Assembly (NCBI GenBank): GCA_964518995.1
Contig: CAZFJU010000049.1
Span: 1 to 22,498 of the forward strand
Reading direction: 5' to 3'
Source of the DNA: ZC4RG20 sp964518995
GTDB taxonomy: Bacteria; Pseudomonadota; Gammaproteobacteria; Steroidobacterales; Rariloculaceae
DNA: 22,498 nucleotides
The notes under the pieces were generated by a model. That model worked only from the letters and a program-made list of their open reading frames with translations, searched no databases and was not told the origin of the DNA. A program made the translations under genes and the position numbers. This document shows, one piece after another, positions 14,235 to 20,791 of the stretch. Within the stretch, counting starts at the first letter, position 1. Every line of letters starts with the position of its first letter.

Positions 14235-15206
14235 ATGAGAAATATCAACGCAATCGCGGCCGCGCTCGCGGCTACGGCGTTCGCGGCGGGCTGCAGCCAG
14301 TTGCCGGATCGAATCGAGGCGCTCGAGCAGGCGCGGGAAGCGGTCGAGGTCATTGAGCAGGATCCTCTCGCTCGCGACGTTTCGCAGACGCGATACGAGC
14401 AGGCCAGAGCGGCTCTCGACCGCGCCGAAATGGCGTATGAAGACGGCGACGACATCGAAATTATCGAGAATGCGTCCTACATTGCGCTGCGCAACGCGCA
14501 GATCGTGCAAGAGCAGGCCGACGAACGCCGAGCTCGCGAAGAGCTCGACAGCGGCGAAGCCGAGCGCAATCGGGTGCTGCTGCAGGCTCGTGAACGTGAG
14601 GCCGAGCGTGCGACGGCCATAGCCGCCGAGCGCAGCGAGGCGCTCGAGCAGCGCGAGCGGGAGCTCGAGCAGCAAAGGAGACAAGCCGAGGAAGCGGAAG
14701 CACGCGCAAGAGAGCTAGCGGCCGAGGCGCAGACCTTGCAACAGCAAACGGAGGATCTGCAGCAACAACTCGCCGACCTCGAAGCCGAGCAAACATCACG
14801 CGGGTGGGTGCTGACGCTGAGCGACGTGCTGTTCGATCATGACGGCGACCAGCTGAACCCCGGCGCAGCGGTGACCATCGAGCGCTTGGCGAGCTTTCTC
14901 GAGGAGCGTCCCGAGCACAATATCGTGATCGAAGGGCACACCGATTCGTCCGGCGCCGCGGCGTACAACGTCGATTTATCCCGGCGCCGGGCCGACGCAG
15001 TGCGCACGGCGCTGAATGATCGCGGCATCGAATCGAACCGCATCGAGATCAGAGCCCTCGGCGAGGAATTCCCGGTGGCCACCAACGACACGACCGCCGG
15101 GCGCCAGCTCAATCGTCGGGTCGAGATCGTGCTCTCCGACGACGCGGGCCAGTTCGAGGGCGAGCAACGGACTGCCTCAGCCGAACCGACGGAACAGGAA
15201 GGCTAA
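14235..15206 (+). CDS. OmpA-family lipoprotein with N-terminal DUF4398-like helices
   Basis: A 323-residue envelope protein that should tie the outer membrane to peptidoglycan. Lipobox FAAGC (Cys20) is followed by a DUF4398-like helical part (~25-100), a long Glu/Arg/Gln coiled coil (~100-200), and an OmpA C-terminal peptidoglycan-binding domain (~206-310). That domain shows LFDHDGDQLNPGA, IEGHTDSSG and NVDLSRRRADAV, with the usual Asp and Arg for diaminopimelate. The chosen ATG at 14235 has AAGGAG six bases before it. Earlier in-frame GTG/ATG codons at 14208/14211 overlap the previous stop and lack a ribosome site. The 23-bp gap to the DUF4398 lipoprotein indicates one transcript, so the two may act as a pair. 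Confidence 0.88.
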   Translation: MRNINAIAAALAATAFAAGCSQLPDRIEALEQAREAVEVIEQDPLARDVSQTRYEQARAALDRAEMAYEDGDDIEIIENASYIALRNAQIVQEQADERRAREELDSGEAERNRVLLQAREREAERATAIAAERSEALEQRERELEQQRRQAEEAEARARELAAEAQTLQQQTEDLQQQLADLEAEQTSRGWVLTLSDVLFDHDGDQLNPGAAVTIERLASFLEERPEHNIVIEGHTDSSGAAAYNVDLSRRRADAVRTALNDRGIESNRIEIRALGEEFPVATNDTTAGRQLNRRVEIVLSDDAGQFEGEQRTASAEPTEQEG

Positions 15207-15225
15207 TGCCGATCCCGAGCCGCGC

Positions 15226-15243
15226 GGGGCGCTCGTGCGCCCC
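15226..15243. terminator. GC-rich hairpin between convergent OmpA and kinase-like genes
   Basis: GGGGCGC-TCGT-GCGCCCC forms a 7-bp stem with a 4-nt loop, extendable by a few pairs with one bulged C. It sits 20 bp after the OmpA stop and before the convergent kinase-like stop. No T-run follows, so it is a possible rather than classical terminator. Confidence 0.5.
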
Positions 15244-15259
15244 CGCCGCCGGCCATGCC

Positions 15260-15946
15260 CTACTCGCGCGCGAGCTGCAGCGTCGCGGATCGATGATCCA
15301 TCTGCAAAGTGCCGCCGTGGCCGGCGACGATTTCCTTCGCGGCGGCCTGACGCATCACGGGGTACTTCTGCTGACCGGCCGAGGTCGCCCCTGCGGGCTC
15401 GTGCCCACGTACTTCTAGCCTGATACCGGCGTCCCCGTCGGTGAGGGTCATCTCGACCCGGCTGCCGGCCGGGGAGCCGGCCGCTACCCTCTCGAGCGCA
15501 ATGCTGATGGCGCGGCCGAGCTTCTCCGCGTCCGCATGCAGCAGGCATGCGGGCGGCCGGCTCGCTGCCCAACCGATCGCGACGCCGGTGCCGGCCGCCA
15601 CGGTCTGCGCGGCGGCCTCGATGATCTCGAGCAGATCGAGCTCCTCCCGGTCGAGACGCAAGCCCCCCGTCATTGCGTCCAGCAAGTCGCTCAGGTCCTT
15701 GACAAGCAGCGCCTGACGGTCGAGATTGCGGCGCAGCACTTCGGCCGAGCGCAAGACGCTGGGTGATTGTGCCGCTTGCAGCTCGATCAGGCTCAGCGAC
15801 ATCGCGCAAGCGTTCAGCGGCGAGCGCAGGTCATGCACGATCGCGGCCGCCAGGTCCTTGTCGTCGTCGTGCGTATCCGTCAACAGCCGCCTCCGTGCCG
15901 CTGAGATGATGGCTTCCAAATCCGCCCGAGAGCCATGATACCCCAT
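15260..15946 (-). CDS. Histidine-kinase-like protein with degenerate ATPase domain
   Basis: A 228-residue soluble protein with no sensor or TM domain. The HisKA phospho-acceptor helix is intact: AIVHDLRSPLN with His38. The ATPase part keeps its outline, including the closing AAKEIVAGHGGTLQMD and a final strand. However, the N-box Asn (region DAEKLGRAISIALERVAAG) and the G1 DxGxG (LEVRGHEPAGA) are gone. It could be phosphorylated by another kinase, act as a phosphatase, or be a phosphotransfer scaffold. The frame stays open upstream on the antisense of the response regulator, but those residues are low-complexity. The ATG at 15946 has AGGA four bases before it. It is divergent from the sigma54 response regulator across 133 bp, so they probably form a pair. 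Confidence 0.75.
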   Translation of the reverse strand: MGYHGSRADLEAIISAARRRLLTDTHDDDKDLAAAIVHDLRSPLNACAMSLSLIELQAAQSPSVLRSAEVLRRNLDRQALLVKDLSDLLDAMTGGLRLDREELDLLEIIEAAAQTVAAGTGVAIGWAASRPPACLLHADAEKLGRAISIALERVAAGSPAGSRVEMTLTDGDAGIRLEVRGHEPAGATSAGQQKYPVMRQAAAKEIVAGHGGTLQMDHRSATLQLARE

Positions 15947-16079
15947 GCAATCCTGGTTGAGACGAGGTCCGCCCGCGCCGCAGGCCGCTGCGTGGCGCCC
16001 GGGTCCGAAAGATTGCCAGCGTAGATTCTGGTAAAGTCGGCTTATCTCCAGGGGCGCAATAAGCAAAACGGTGAACTGA

Positions 16080-17405
16080 ATGGCAAGCGTGTTGTTGGTC
16101 GATGACGAACCGGATTTCGTCGCGAGCGCATCGGAGATGCTGCGCCTCCACGGCCATGAGGTGCGCACCGCCGACACCTTGGCAAACGCTCGAAGGATCC
16201 TCGAATCGCAGCCGTCCGACGTTCTGCTGCTCGATCTGATGCTGCCCGACGGCAATGGTCTCGAGCTGCTCGACGAGCTCGAGAAGAAGCAGCTCGAGGT
16301 GGAACGCGTGGTGCTGATCACCGGCCACCCCGGCATCAAGTCGCAGATCAAGAACCTGAGCGGCCCCACTGTTTCGTATCTGACGAAGCCGATCGACAAT
16401 CGGGAGCTGATGAGCCTGCTCCGCGATCTCGAGCACAGCACGTTCGACGAGGAAGATGTCGATCTTCATTTTGGGCTGCTGGTCGGCGAATCGCCGCAGA
16501 TGCACGAGGTATATACCCAGATCAAGAAGATCGCCGGCACCGACAGCCCCGTGCTGATCCTCGGTGAGACCGGCACGGGTAAAGAGCTGGTCGCTGAGTC
16601 GATTCACCGCGAAAGCCGCCGTCGCGGCGAGTTCGTCGCAGTGAACTGCGGATCGCTGTCGCGCGAGCTGGCCGGCAGCGAGCTGTTCGGCCACGAAAAG
16701 GGCAGTTTTACCGGCGCGACGCGTCAGCATCAAGGGTTCTTCGTTCGCGCTCACAACGGCACGCTGTTTCTCGACGAGCTGACGGAGATGCCTTCCGAGC
16801 TGCAGCCGCATTTCTTGCGCGTGCTCGAGACGCGTAAGGTGCTACCGGTCGGCAGCGAGAAGGAGATTCCGGTCGATACACGGGTGATCGCGGCGACGAA
16901 CCGCGTTCCGCACGAAGCGATTCAAAACAAGGCGCTGCGCAAAGACATCTACTACCGGCTGAGCGTGTTTCCGATCAGCCTGCCGCCGCTGCATCAGCGG
17001 CGCACGGATATCGCCCTCCTCGCGAATCATTTCCTGAGCGAGCTGGCGAGGCGTTACGGTCCGCAGCGCTGGCTGTCGGAGAAGTCGATCAAGCGGCTCG
17101 AGGCCTACCATTGGCCGGGCAACGTGCGCGAGCTTCGGCACGTGATCCATCGAGCGTTCATCTTGTCCGACGCCGACGACGGTGAAATCTTGCTGCCGGA
17201 GCGCTTCGAGAGCCCGTTTGGCCAACAGAATCGCCTGGAAGGCTTACAAGTTGGCCGCTCGATTCGCGACATCGAGCGCGAGCTCATCATGCGCACGTTG
17301 GCGCATTTTGATGGCGATAAGCGCGCCGCCGCAGAGATCCTCGGCATCAGCTTGAATACGCTGTATAACCGTTTACACGTCTACGAGCAGGAAAAGGCGT
17401 CCTGA
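16080..17405 (+). CDS. Sigma54-dependent response regulator (NtrC family, PrsR-like)
   Basis: A 441-residue enhancer-binding protein that, once phosphorylated, uses ATP to open sigma54-RNA polymerase promoters. The receiver (1-115) has D8, D9, phospho-acceptor D52, T80 and K102. The AAA+ domain (~132-370) has Walker A GETGTGKE (161-168), the sigma54-contact loop GSFTGA (207-212) in place of GAFTGA, Walker B GTLFLDEL, and an arginine-finger region near LRKDIYYRL. The C-terminal Fis-type HTH (~400-435) reads GDKRAAAEILGISLNTLYNRL. All catalytic elements are present. The gene diverges from the kinase-like protein. It is the obvious candidate to activate the sigma54 sites in this window, as the RpoN/PrsR pair does for exosortase-associated EPS genes. 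Confidence 0.93.
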   Translation: MASVLLVDDEPDFVASASEMLRLHGHEVRTADTLANARRILESQPSDVLLLDLMLPDGNGLELLDELEKKQLEVERVVLITGHPGIKSQIKNLSGPTVSYLTKPIDNRELMSLLRDLEHSTFDEEDVDLHFGLLVGESPQMHEVYTQIKKIAGTDSPVLILGETGTGKELVAESIHRESRRRGEFVAVNCGSLSRELAGSELFGHEKGSFTGATRQHQGFFVRAHNGTLFLDELTEMPSELQPHFLRVLETRKVLPVGSEKEIPVDTRVIAATNRVPHEAIQNKALRKDIYYRLSVFPISLPPLHQRRTDIALLANHFLSELARRYGPQRWLSEKSIKRLEAYHWPGNVRELRHVIHRAFILSDADDGEILLPERFESPFGQQNRLEGLQVGRSIRDIERELIMRTLAHFDGDKRAAAEILGISLNTLYNRLHVYEQEKAS

Positions 17406-17448
17406 CCGTTCGGCGGCGGCCGTAGCGCCGCCGGAGGCGCATCCTCGC

Positions 17449-17916
17449 TTGGAACTCTTCGAGACCAACTGGCTCGCGCAAGTCGAAATCGCGATCAAGG
17501 TCCTGATCGCGGGGCTATTCGGCGGAATCGTGGGTATCGAGCGCGAATTTGCCAACCGGCCTGCCGGGCTGCGTACACATGCTCTGCTGGCATCTGCAGC
17601 CGCCTTGCTGGTGGGCTTGGGTGATCTGCTCGTCGAGCGATTTGCGGAAGAGACGATGCCGCAGGTGCTACGGGCCGACCCGCTGCGCATCATCGAAGCC
17701 ATCGTGACCGGCGTGGCGTTTCTCGGCGCCGGCACGATTTTCCGCCATCACGAATCGAGGATCATCGAGGGCCTGACGACCGGCACATCACTGCTGCTCG
17801 TCTCGGCGATTGGCATCGCGGTCGGTCTCGGGCAATTAGTGCTCGCCGGTCTGGTCACGATCTTGAGCCTGGCGCTCCTGCGTGGGGTGCGTCGGATCTT
17901 GGCGAAGCGGGAGTAA
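17449..17916 (+). CDS. Short MgtC/SapB-family membrane protein
   Basis: A 155-residue inner-membrane protein with four or so hydrophobic helices and the MgtC hallmark GGIVGIEREFANRPAGLRTHALLASAAALLVGLGD. Later helices contain GVAFLGAGTIFRH and GLTTGTSLLLVSAIGIAVGLG. MgtC proteins act in Mg2+-limited or acidic conditions by modulating ATP synthase or phosphate uptake; the long versions have a C-terminal ACT-like domain that this one lacks. The start is TTG at 17449, with GGAGG 12 bases before it and no better in-frame start upstream. It lies 43 bp after the response regulator and is probably cotranscribed. A GC-rich hairpin (CGGCGGC/GCCGCCG) lies in the spacer. Confidence 0.8.
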   Translation: MELFETNWLAQVEIAIKVLIAGLFGGIVGIEREFANRPAGLRTHALLASAAALLVGLGDLLVERFAEETMPQVLRADPLRIIEAIVTGVAFLGAGTIFRHHESRIIEGLTTGTSLLLVSAIGIAVGLGQLVLAGLVTILSLALLRGVRRILAKRE

Positions 17917-17930
17917 GACCGGCGCGGCCC

Positions 17931-18332
17931 CTAATGCTCGCGCGGCTCTGCTGCAGAGGGCCCCGGTGGCGCGGACCGCGACTGCCGAGCGTCGGCGGTA
18001 TATCTCTCGACGAAACCTGTTGCCCGCCGAGTCTGCTCGTAGATTCTGACGCCCGCCATCACAGCAGCCATCGCCTTCGCGAGGCGCCCGGTTTTCTCCG
18101 CGACTTCGTCCGCGTCGTCGTCTTCCTGCCGCTCGCGGCTTCCACCGAGGCCTCGCAGCCACCCGACTCCCAAGCCGGTCGCGAACAGAATGAGCAGCGT
18201 CTTCGGCTTCGCAAGCTCGGCTCGCACACTGGCGATGAGCGTGCGCCGCGCGGTGTTCGCCGCTGTGATATCGGTGCGCACGCGAAGTCCGCGCGACGTG
18301 ACCTCGCGCTCGAGACGGCTTAACCCCAGCAC
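17931..18332 (-). CDS. Unknown protein of the DUF883/holin-like operon (single TM)
   Basis: A 133-residue protein I cannot name. It has a charged N-terminal helix, a TM segment around residues 45-61 (KTLLILFATGLGVGWLRG), an acidic patch RERQEDDDADE, an amphipathic Ala-rich helix and a basic/Pro-rich tail. It resembles YqjK-like third members of yqjD-yqjE operons by position, but similarity is not clear by eye. A longer frame opens upstream but is Arg/Ala junk overlapping the holin-like gene. The GTG at 18332 has GGAG eight bases upstream and starts 5 bp after the preceding stop, so translation is likely coupled. Confidence 0.6.
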   Translation of the reverse strand: MLGLSRLEREVTSRGLRVRTDITAANTARRTLIASVRAELAKPKTLLILFATGLGVGWLRGLGGSRERQEDDDADEVAEKTGRLAKAMAAVMAGVRIYEQTRRATGFVERYTADARQSRSAPPGPSAAEPREH

Positions 18333-18337
18333 GCCGC

Positions 18338-18775
18338 CTACTCCGCCTGTGGCAGCACGCTGCGGCGCAGCTCCGGCAGCGTCAGCGACCGGCTGAGCGC
18401 GACGATGCGTCGCCACAGGAAGTAAGCGGCTCCGCCGTGCAGAGCAGCCAACAGAAGGCCGGCGGCGGGCCACGGCAAGCCGAGCGCAACAAGCACATAG
18501 GCTAGGACCGAGGCGACGAACGCCCACGCCATGATCAACAGCGCGGCGGCGAGGATCATGAACACCACGATCGAGATCCCGCTCAGCGCAGCGAGCCGCA
18601 GCTCGGCGGCCGCCAGGTCCAGCACGTCTCGGACGAGCTTCAACCCGTGCGCGAGCAGCGCAGACGCGGCCGTCGTGGGGCCTTGCGCACCGCCATCCGG
18701 CCCGTCATGCCGCGGGAGCGGCGAGCCTGCAGCGGTCTCGACTGACCCGGGAAGCGGGCCGCCCGCTGCACTCAC
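18338..18775 (-). CDS. Phage-holin-3-like membrane protein (YqjE/DUF1469 family)
   Basis: A 145-residue protein with a Gly/Pro-rich N-terminal tail and an amphipathic helix (HGLKLVRDVLDLAAAELRLAAL). Two hydrophobic hairpin helices follow, GISIVVFMILAAALLIMAWAFVASVLAYV and LPWPAAGLLLAALHGGAAYFLW, then a short basic tail. This is the layout of YqjE-type proteins, inner-membrane partners of YqjD that are named holin-like only by fold. It begins with a GTG overlapping the DUF883 stop by 4 bp (GTGA), so the two are translationally coupled. A lytic function is unlikely. Role in stationary phase or envelope stress is inferred from the E. coli yqjCDEK arrangement. Confidence 0.78.
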   Translation of the reverse strand: MSAAGGPLPGSVETAAGSPLPRHDGPDGGAQGPTTAASALLAHGLKLVRDVLDLAAAELRLAALSGISIVVFMILAAALLIMAWAFVASVLAYVLVALGLPWPAAGLLLAALHGGAAYFLWRRIVALSRSLTLPELRRSVLPQAE

Positions 18776-19092
18776 CGCCGAAACAGACCGCTCAGAACGA
18801 CGCCCGCGGCGAACGCGATCGCCGCGCTTTGCATCGGGTTACGCTCGATGTAGTCCCTGACTCTGCGCAAGTTCTCGTCCACCATGTCGGCGACCTCGGC
18901 CTCCGAACGGCGGAATCGATCAACGGCGTCTCCGGCCGCGCGACGAACCTCGCGCTCCGCGTGCGCCGCCTTCTCGGCCGCTTCGTCGATCGACTTGTGG
19001 GCGCGCTCAGCCAGGCGCTCAGCGCCGGTTGCCGGTTCCTCGTGCGTCTCGAAACCTTCCAACGCGCCCGGGGCATCAGATGTAGTGCTCAC
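18772..19092 (-). CDS. DUF883 (YqjD/ElaB-like) membrane-anchored protein
   Basis: A 106-residue protein with a long charged helix (~20-80, ERAHKSIDEAAEKAAHAEREVRRAAGD pattern split by hydrophobic heptads) and a C-terminal TM tail (NPMQSAAIAFAAGVVLSGLF) ending in two Arg. This is the family architecture of E. coli YqjD/ElaB, which sit in the inner membrane and bind ribosomes in stationary phase. GTG start at 19092 with AAGGAG seven bases upstream. It is first in a three-gene operon, and a sigma54-type promoter lies directly upstream, with a predicted leader of only 23 nt. Confidence 0.85.
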   Translation of the reverse strand: MSTTSDAPGALEGFETHEEPATGAERLAERAHKSIDEAAEKAAHAEREVRRAAGDAVDRFRRSEAEVADMVDENLRRVRDYIERNPMQSAAIAFAAGVVLSGLFRR

Positions 19093-19125
19093 TCGCTGTC
19101 TCCTTTGGATTTCTCTGCGGGCCGC

Positions 19126-19141
19126 TGCAGAAAGTGTGCCA
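19126..19141 (-). promoter_or_regulatory. Sigma54 (-24/-12) promoter of the DUF883 operon
   Basis: The minus strand reads TGGCACACTTTCTGCA: a full TGGCAC block at -24, CTGCA at -12, exact spacing. Predicted start is about 19115, leaving a 23-nt leader that contains the AAGGAG ribosome site of the GTG at 19092. The site lies in the 67-bp spacer after the M48 gene. Confidence 0.7.
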
Positions 19142-19159
19142 CGAGCGAGCGCGTAAAGC

Positions 19160-20614
19160 TCAGCCTTCGACGACTCGCTTGAGGCGCGTCCCGGCCGGTA
19201 ATCGCTCGCCGGTGCTCACGTGATTGATCAGCGCGAGCTCCTCGTCCGAGATGGCCGATGGATACTCGCGCGCGAACTCGGCGAGGGTCATCGCGCGCGG
19301 AATCGCGACGATCTCGATCCGGTTCGGTTGCACGCGCAGCACATCGGCATCGCGCTCGTCCGCAAAGCTGCGAACCACGTCGGCGAGCGCGCCCGCACGA
19401 GCGGTGAAGGCCTGCTCGGGTGCATATGCGAGCAGCTGATACACGGCGCTGCCGTGCTCAACGTGCGCGACATAGCCGCGCACGATGCCGCCCTGCGACT
19501 GCGCCCGAAACTCCGTGATGATCGCGGGCTTGCCGTTAAGCGCATCGCGCTGGGCGGCAACGGCCTGCACGGTGTCACTCGCGGCAAAGGCGTTCGCCGC
19601 GTCCAGCGGCGCGCTGACGGGCACGATCGTCAGCTCCACGGCGGCATCCTGCTCCGGGCTGACCGCCACCACGGCGTGAGTCATGTTTTGCCGCTGCCAC
19701 GTCGCCGGCACGCGAAACTGAAACATCAGCTCCGGGTGATGGAACCAGTCCTCGCGGAAAAACCCGTTGCGTGGATTGTCGCCGTAAATGGTGCCGGCGA
19801 TCGCGTCGAGATGAGCATCGCGTCCGACCCGCAGATCGGTCCGCGGCACGCCGAGCGCTGCGACCCTTTCCTCGGCCGTCTGAATTCTTTCCGCTTCGGT
19901 GGGATGGCTCGACAGCCAGCCCGGCAATGGGCTTGCTCCGGCATGCTCTCCGGCGGCGAGCAGCGCTTCGAACACATCGCTCATCTCGCCAACGTCGTAA
20001 CCATTCTCAAGCATATAGCGGAAGCCGAGCTCGTCGGACTGCCGCTCATCGTCACGGCCATACCGCAAGAACAGCAGCTGCACCCCGCTGCCGAGCAGGT
20101 CACCGAGCTGCGCCACCTCCGGAGATAGGATCATGCCGAGACCCAAGCCCAGCTGGGCCAATTGCGCACGGCTCATTTGCGCGACCGAATGACGCGCCGT
20201 GACATGGCCGATCTCATGCCCCAGCACCGCCGCAAGCTGCGCCTCGGACGTCAACAGATTGGCCAGCCCACGGGTGACGAAAATGAACCCGCCAGGCAAC
20301 GCGAACGCATTCGGAGTGGGATCGTCGACCACCGCGAACTGCCAAGGCAGATCGGGTCGCTCGCTCGCAGCGGCCAGACGAAGACCGATATCGGCAACAT
20401 ACCGTTGCAATGCATCATTTTCGACCAGGCCGATGGATTGGGCCACCTGCTGGGCCGCTTCCTGGCCCAGCGCGACCTCTTGCGGCTCCGAGATCAGCGA
20501 AAGCTCGCGTTGACCGGTAACCGGATTCACCGAGCAGCTCGCAACCGCGATGAGCAGCGCGACGCCAAAAAGCGTTGCACGGGCGCGTATCCAGATCGAA
20601 TTGCAGAAAGGCAT
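19160..20614 (-). CDS. M48-family metalloprotease lipoprotein
   Basis: From the ATG at 20614 this is a 484-residue exported lipoprotein with lipobox VASC (Cys27). The M48 peptidase domain (~45-260) has zinc motif HEIGH (133-137) and third ligand in ERQSDELG (E190, with D194), as in BepA/YfgC and LoiP relatives that degrade misassembled outer-membrane proteins. The C-terminal ~200 residues form a separate domain, ending in a LysM-like stretch (MTLAEFAREYPS...GTRLKRVV). The TTG at 20659 that would add 15 residues lies inside the sigma54 promoter and would spoil the signal peptide, so I chose the ATG, though its ribosome site is weak. Divergent from glgC across 177 bp. Confidence 0.85.
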   Translation of the reverse strand: MPFCNSIWIRARATLFGVALLIAVASCSVNPVTGQRELSLISEPQEVALGQEAAQQVAQSIGLVENDALQRYVADIGLRLAAASERPDLPWQFAVVDDPTPNAFALPGGFIFVTRGLANLLTSEAQLAAVLGHEIGHVTARHSVAQMSRAQLAQLGLGLGMILSPEVAQLGDLLGSGVQLLFLRYGRDDERQSDELGFRYMLENGYDVGEMSDVFEALLAAGEHAGASPLPGWLSSHPTEAERIQTAEERVAALGVPRTDLRVGRDAHLDAIAGTIYGDNPRNGFFREDWFHHPELMFQFRVPATWQRQNMTHAVVAVSPEQDAAVELTIVPVSAPLDAANAFAASDTVQAVAAQRDALNGKPAIITEFRAQSQGGIVRGYVAHVEHGSAVYQLLAYAPEQAFTARAGALADVVRSFADERDADVLRVQPNRIEIVAIPRAMTLAEFAREYPSAISDEELALINHVSTGERLPAGTRLKRVVEG

Positions 20615-20654
20615 TCTGTTCTTTGCTCGTCTATGCCCGATCTTTCGAGGGAGA

Positions 20655-20670
20655 AGCAATATGTATGCCG
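20655..20670 (-). promoter_or_regulatory. Sigma54 (-24/-12) promoter of the M48 protease
   Basis: The minus strand reads CGGCATACATATTGCT: -12 TTGCT perfect, -24 GGCA kept, exact spacing. It shares the GGCATA half with the site at 8810. Predicted start is about 20644, 30 nt before the ATG at 20614. It diverges from the glgC promoter 42 bp away. Confidence 0.65.
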
Positions 20671-20712
20671 CAAACGCCGCGTCACTCGCTGCCGGTCCGT
20701 AGGGCGGCGTAG

Positions 20713-20728
20713 TGGCACGGTGTTTGCT
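20713..20728 (+). promoter_or_regulatory. Sigma54 (-24/-12) promoter of glgC
   Basis: TGGCACGGTGTTTGCT is a perfect match to TGGCACG-N4-TTGCW. Predicted start is about 20739, giving a 53-nt leader with AGGAGG before the glgC ATG. It is the best sigma54 site in the window. Confidence 0.82.
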
Positions 20729-20791
20729 TTGACACTCTGCCGACCGCGCCGCGGCCGGAGCTAATCAGCACGGGCAGGAGGATACGTTCGC

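Noticed and set aside
15947..16441. Upstream extension of the kinase-like frame to 16441
   Set aside because: It runs antisense through the response regulator receiver domain and encodes Ser/Arg-rich filler; the ATG at 15946 fits better.
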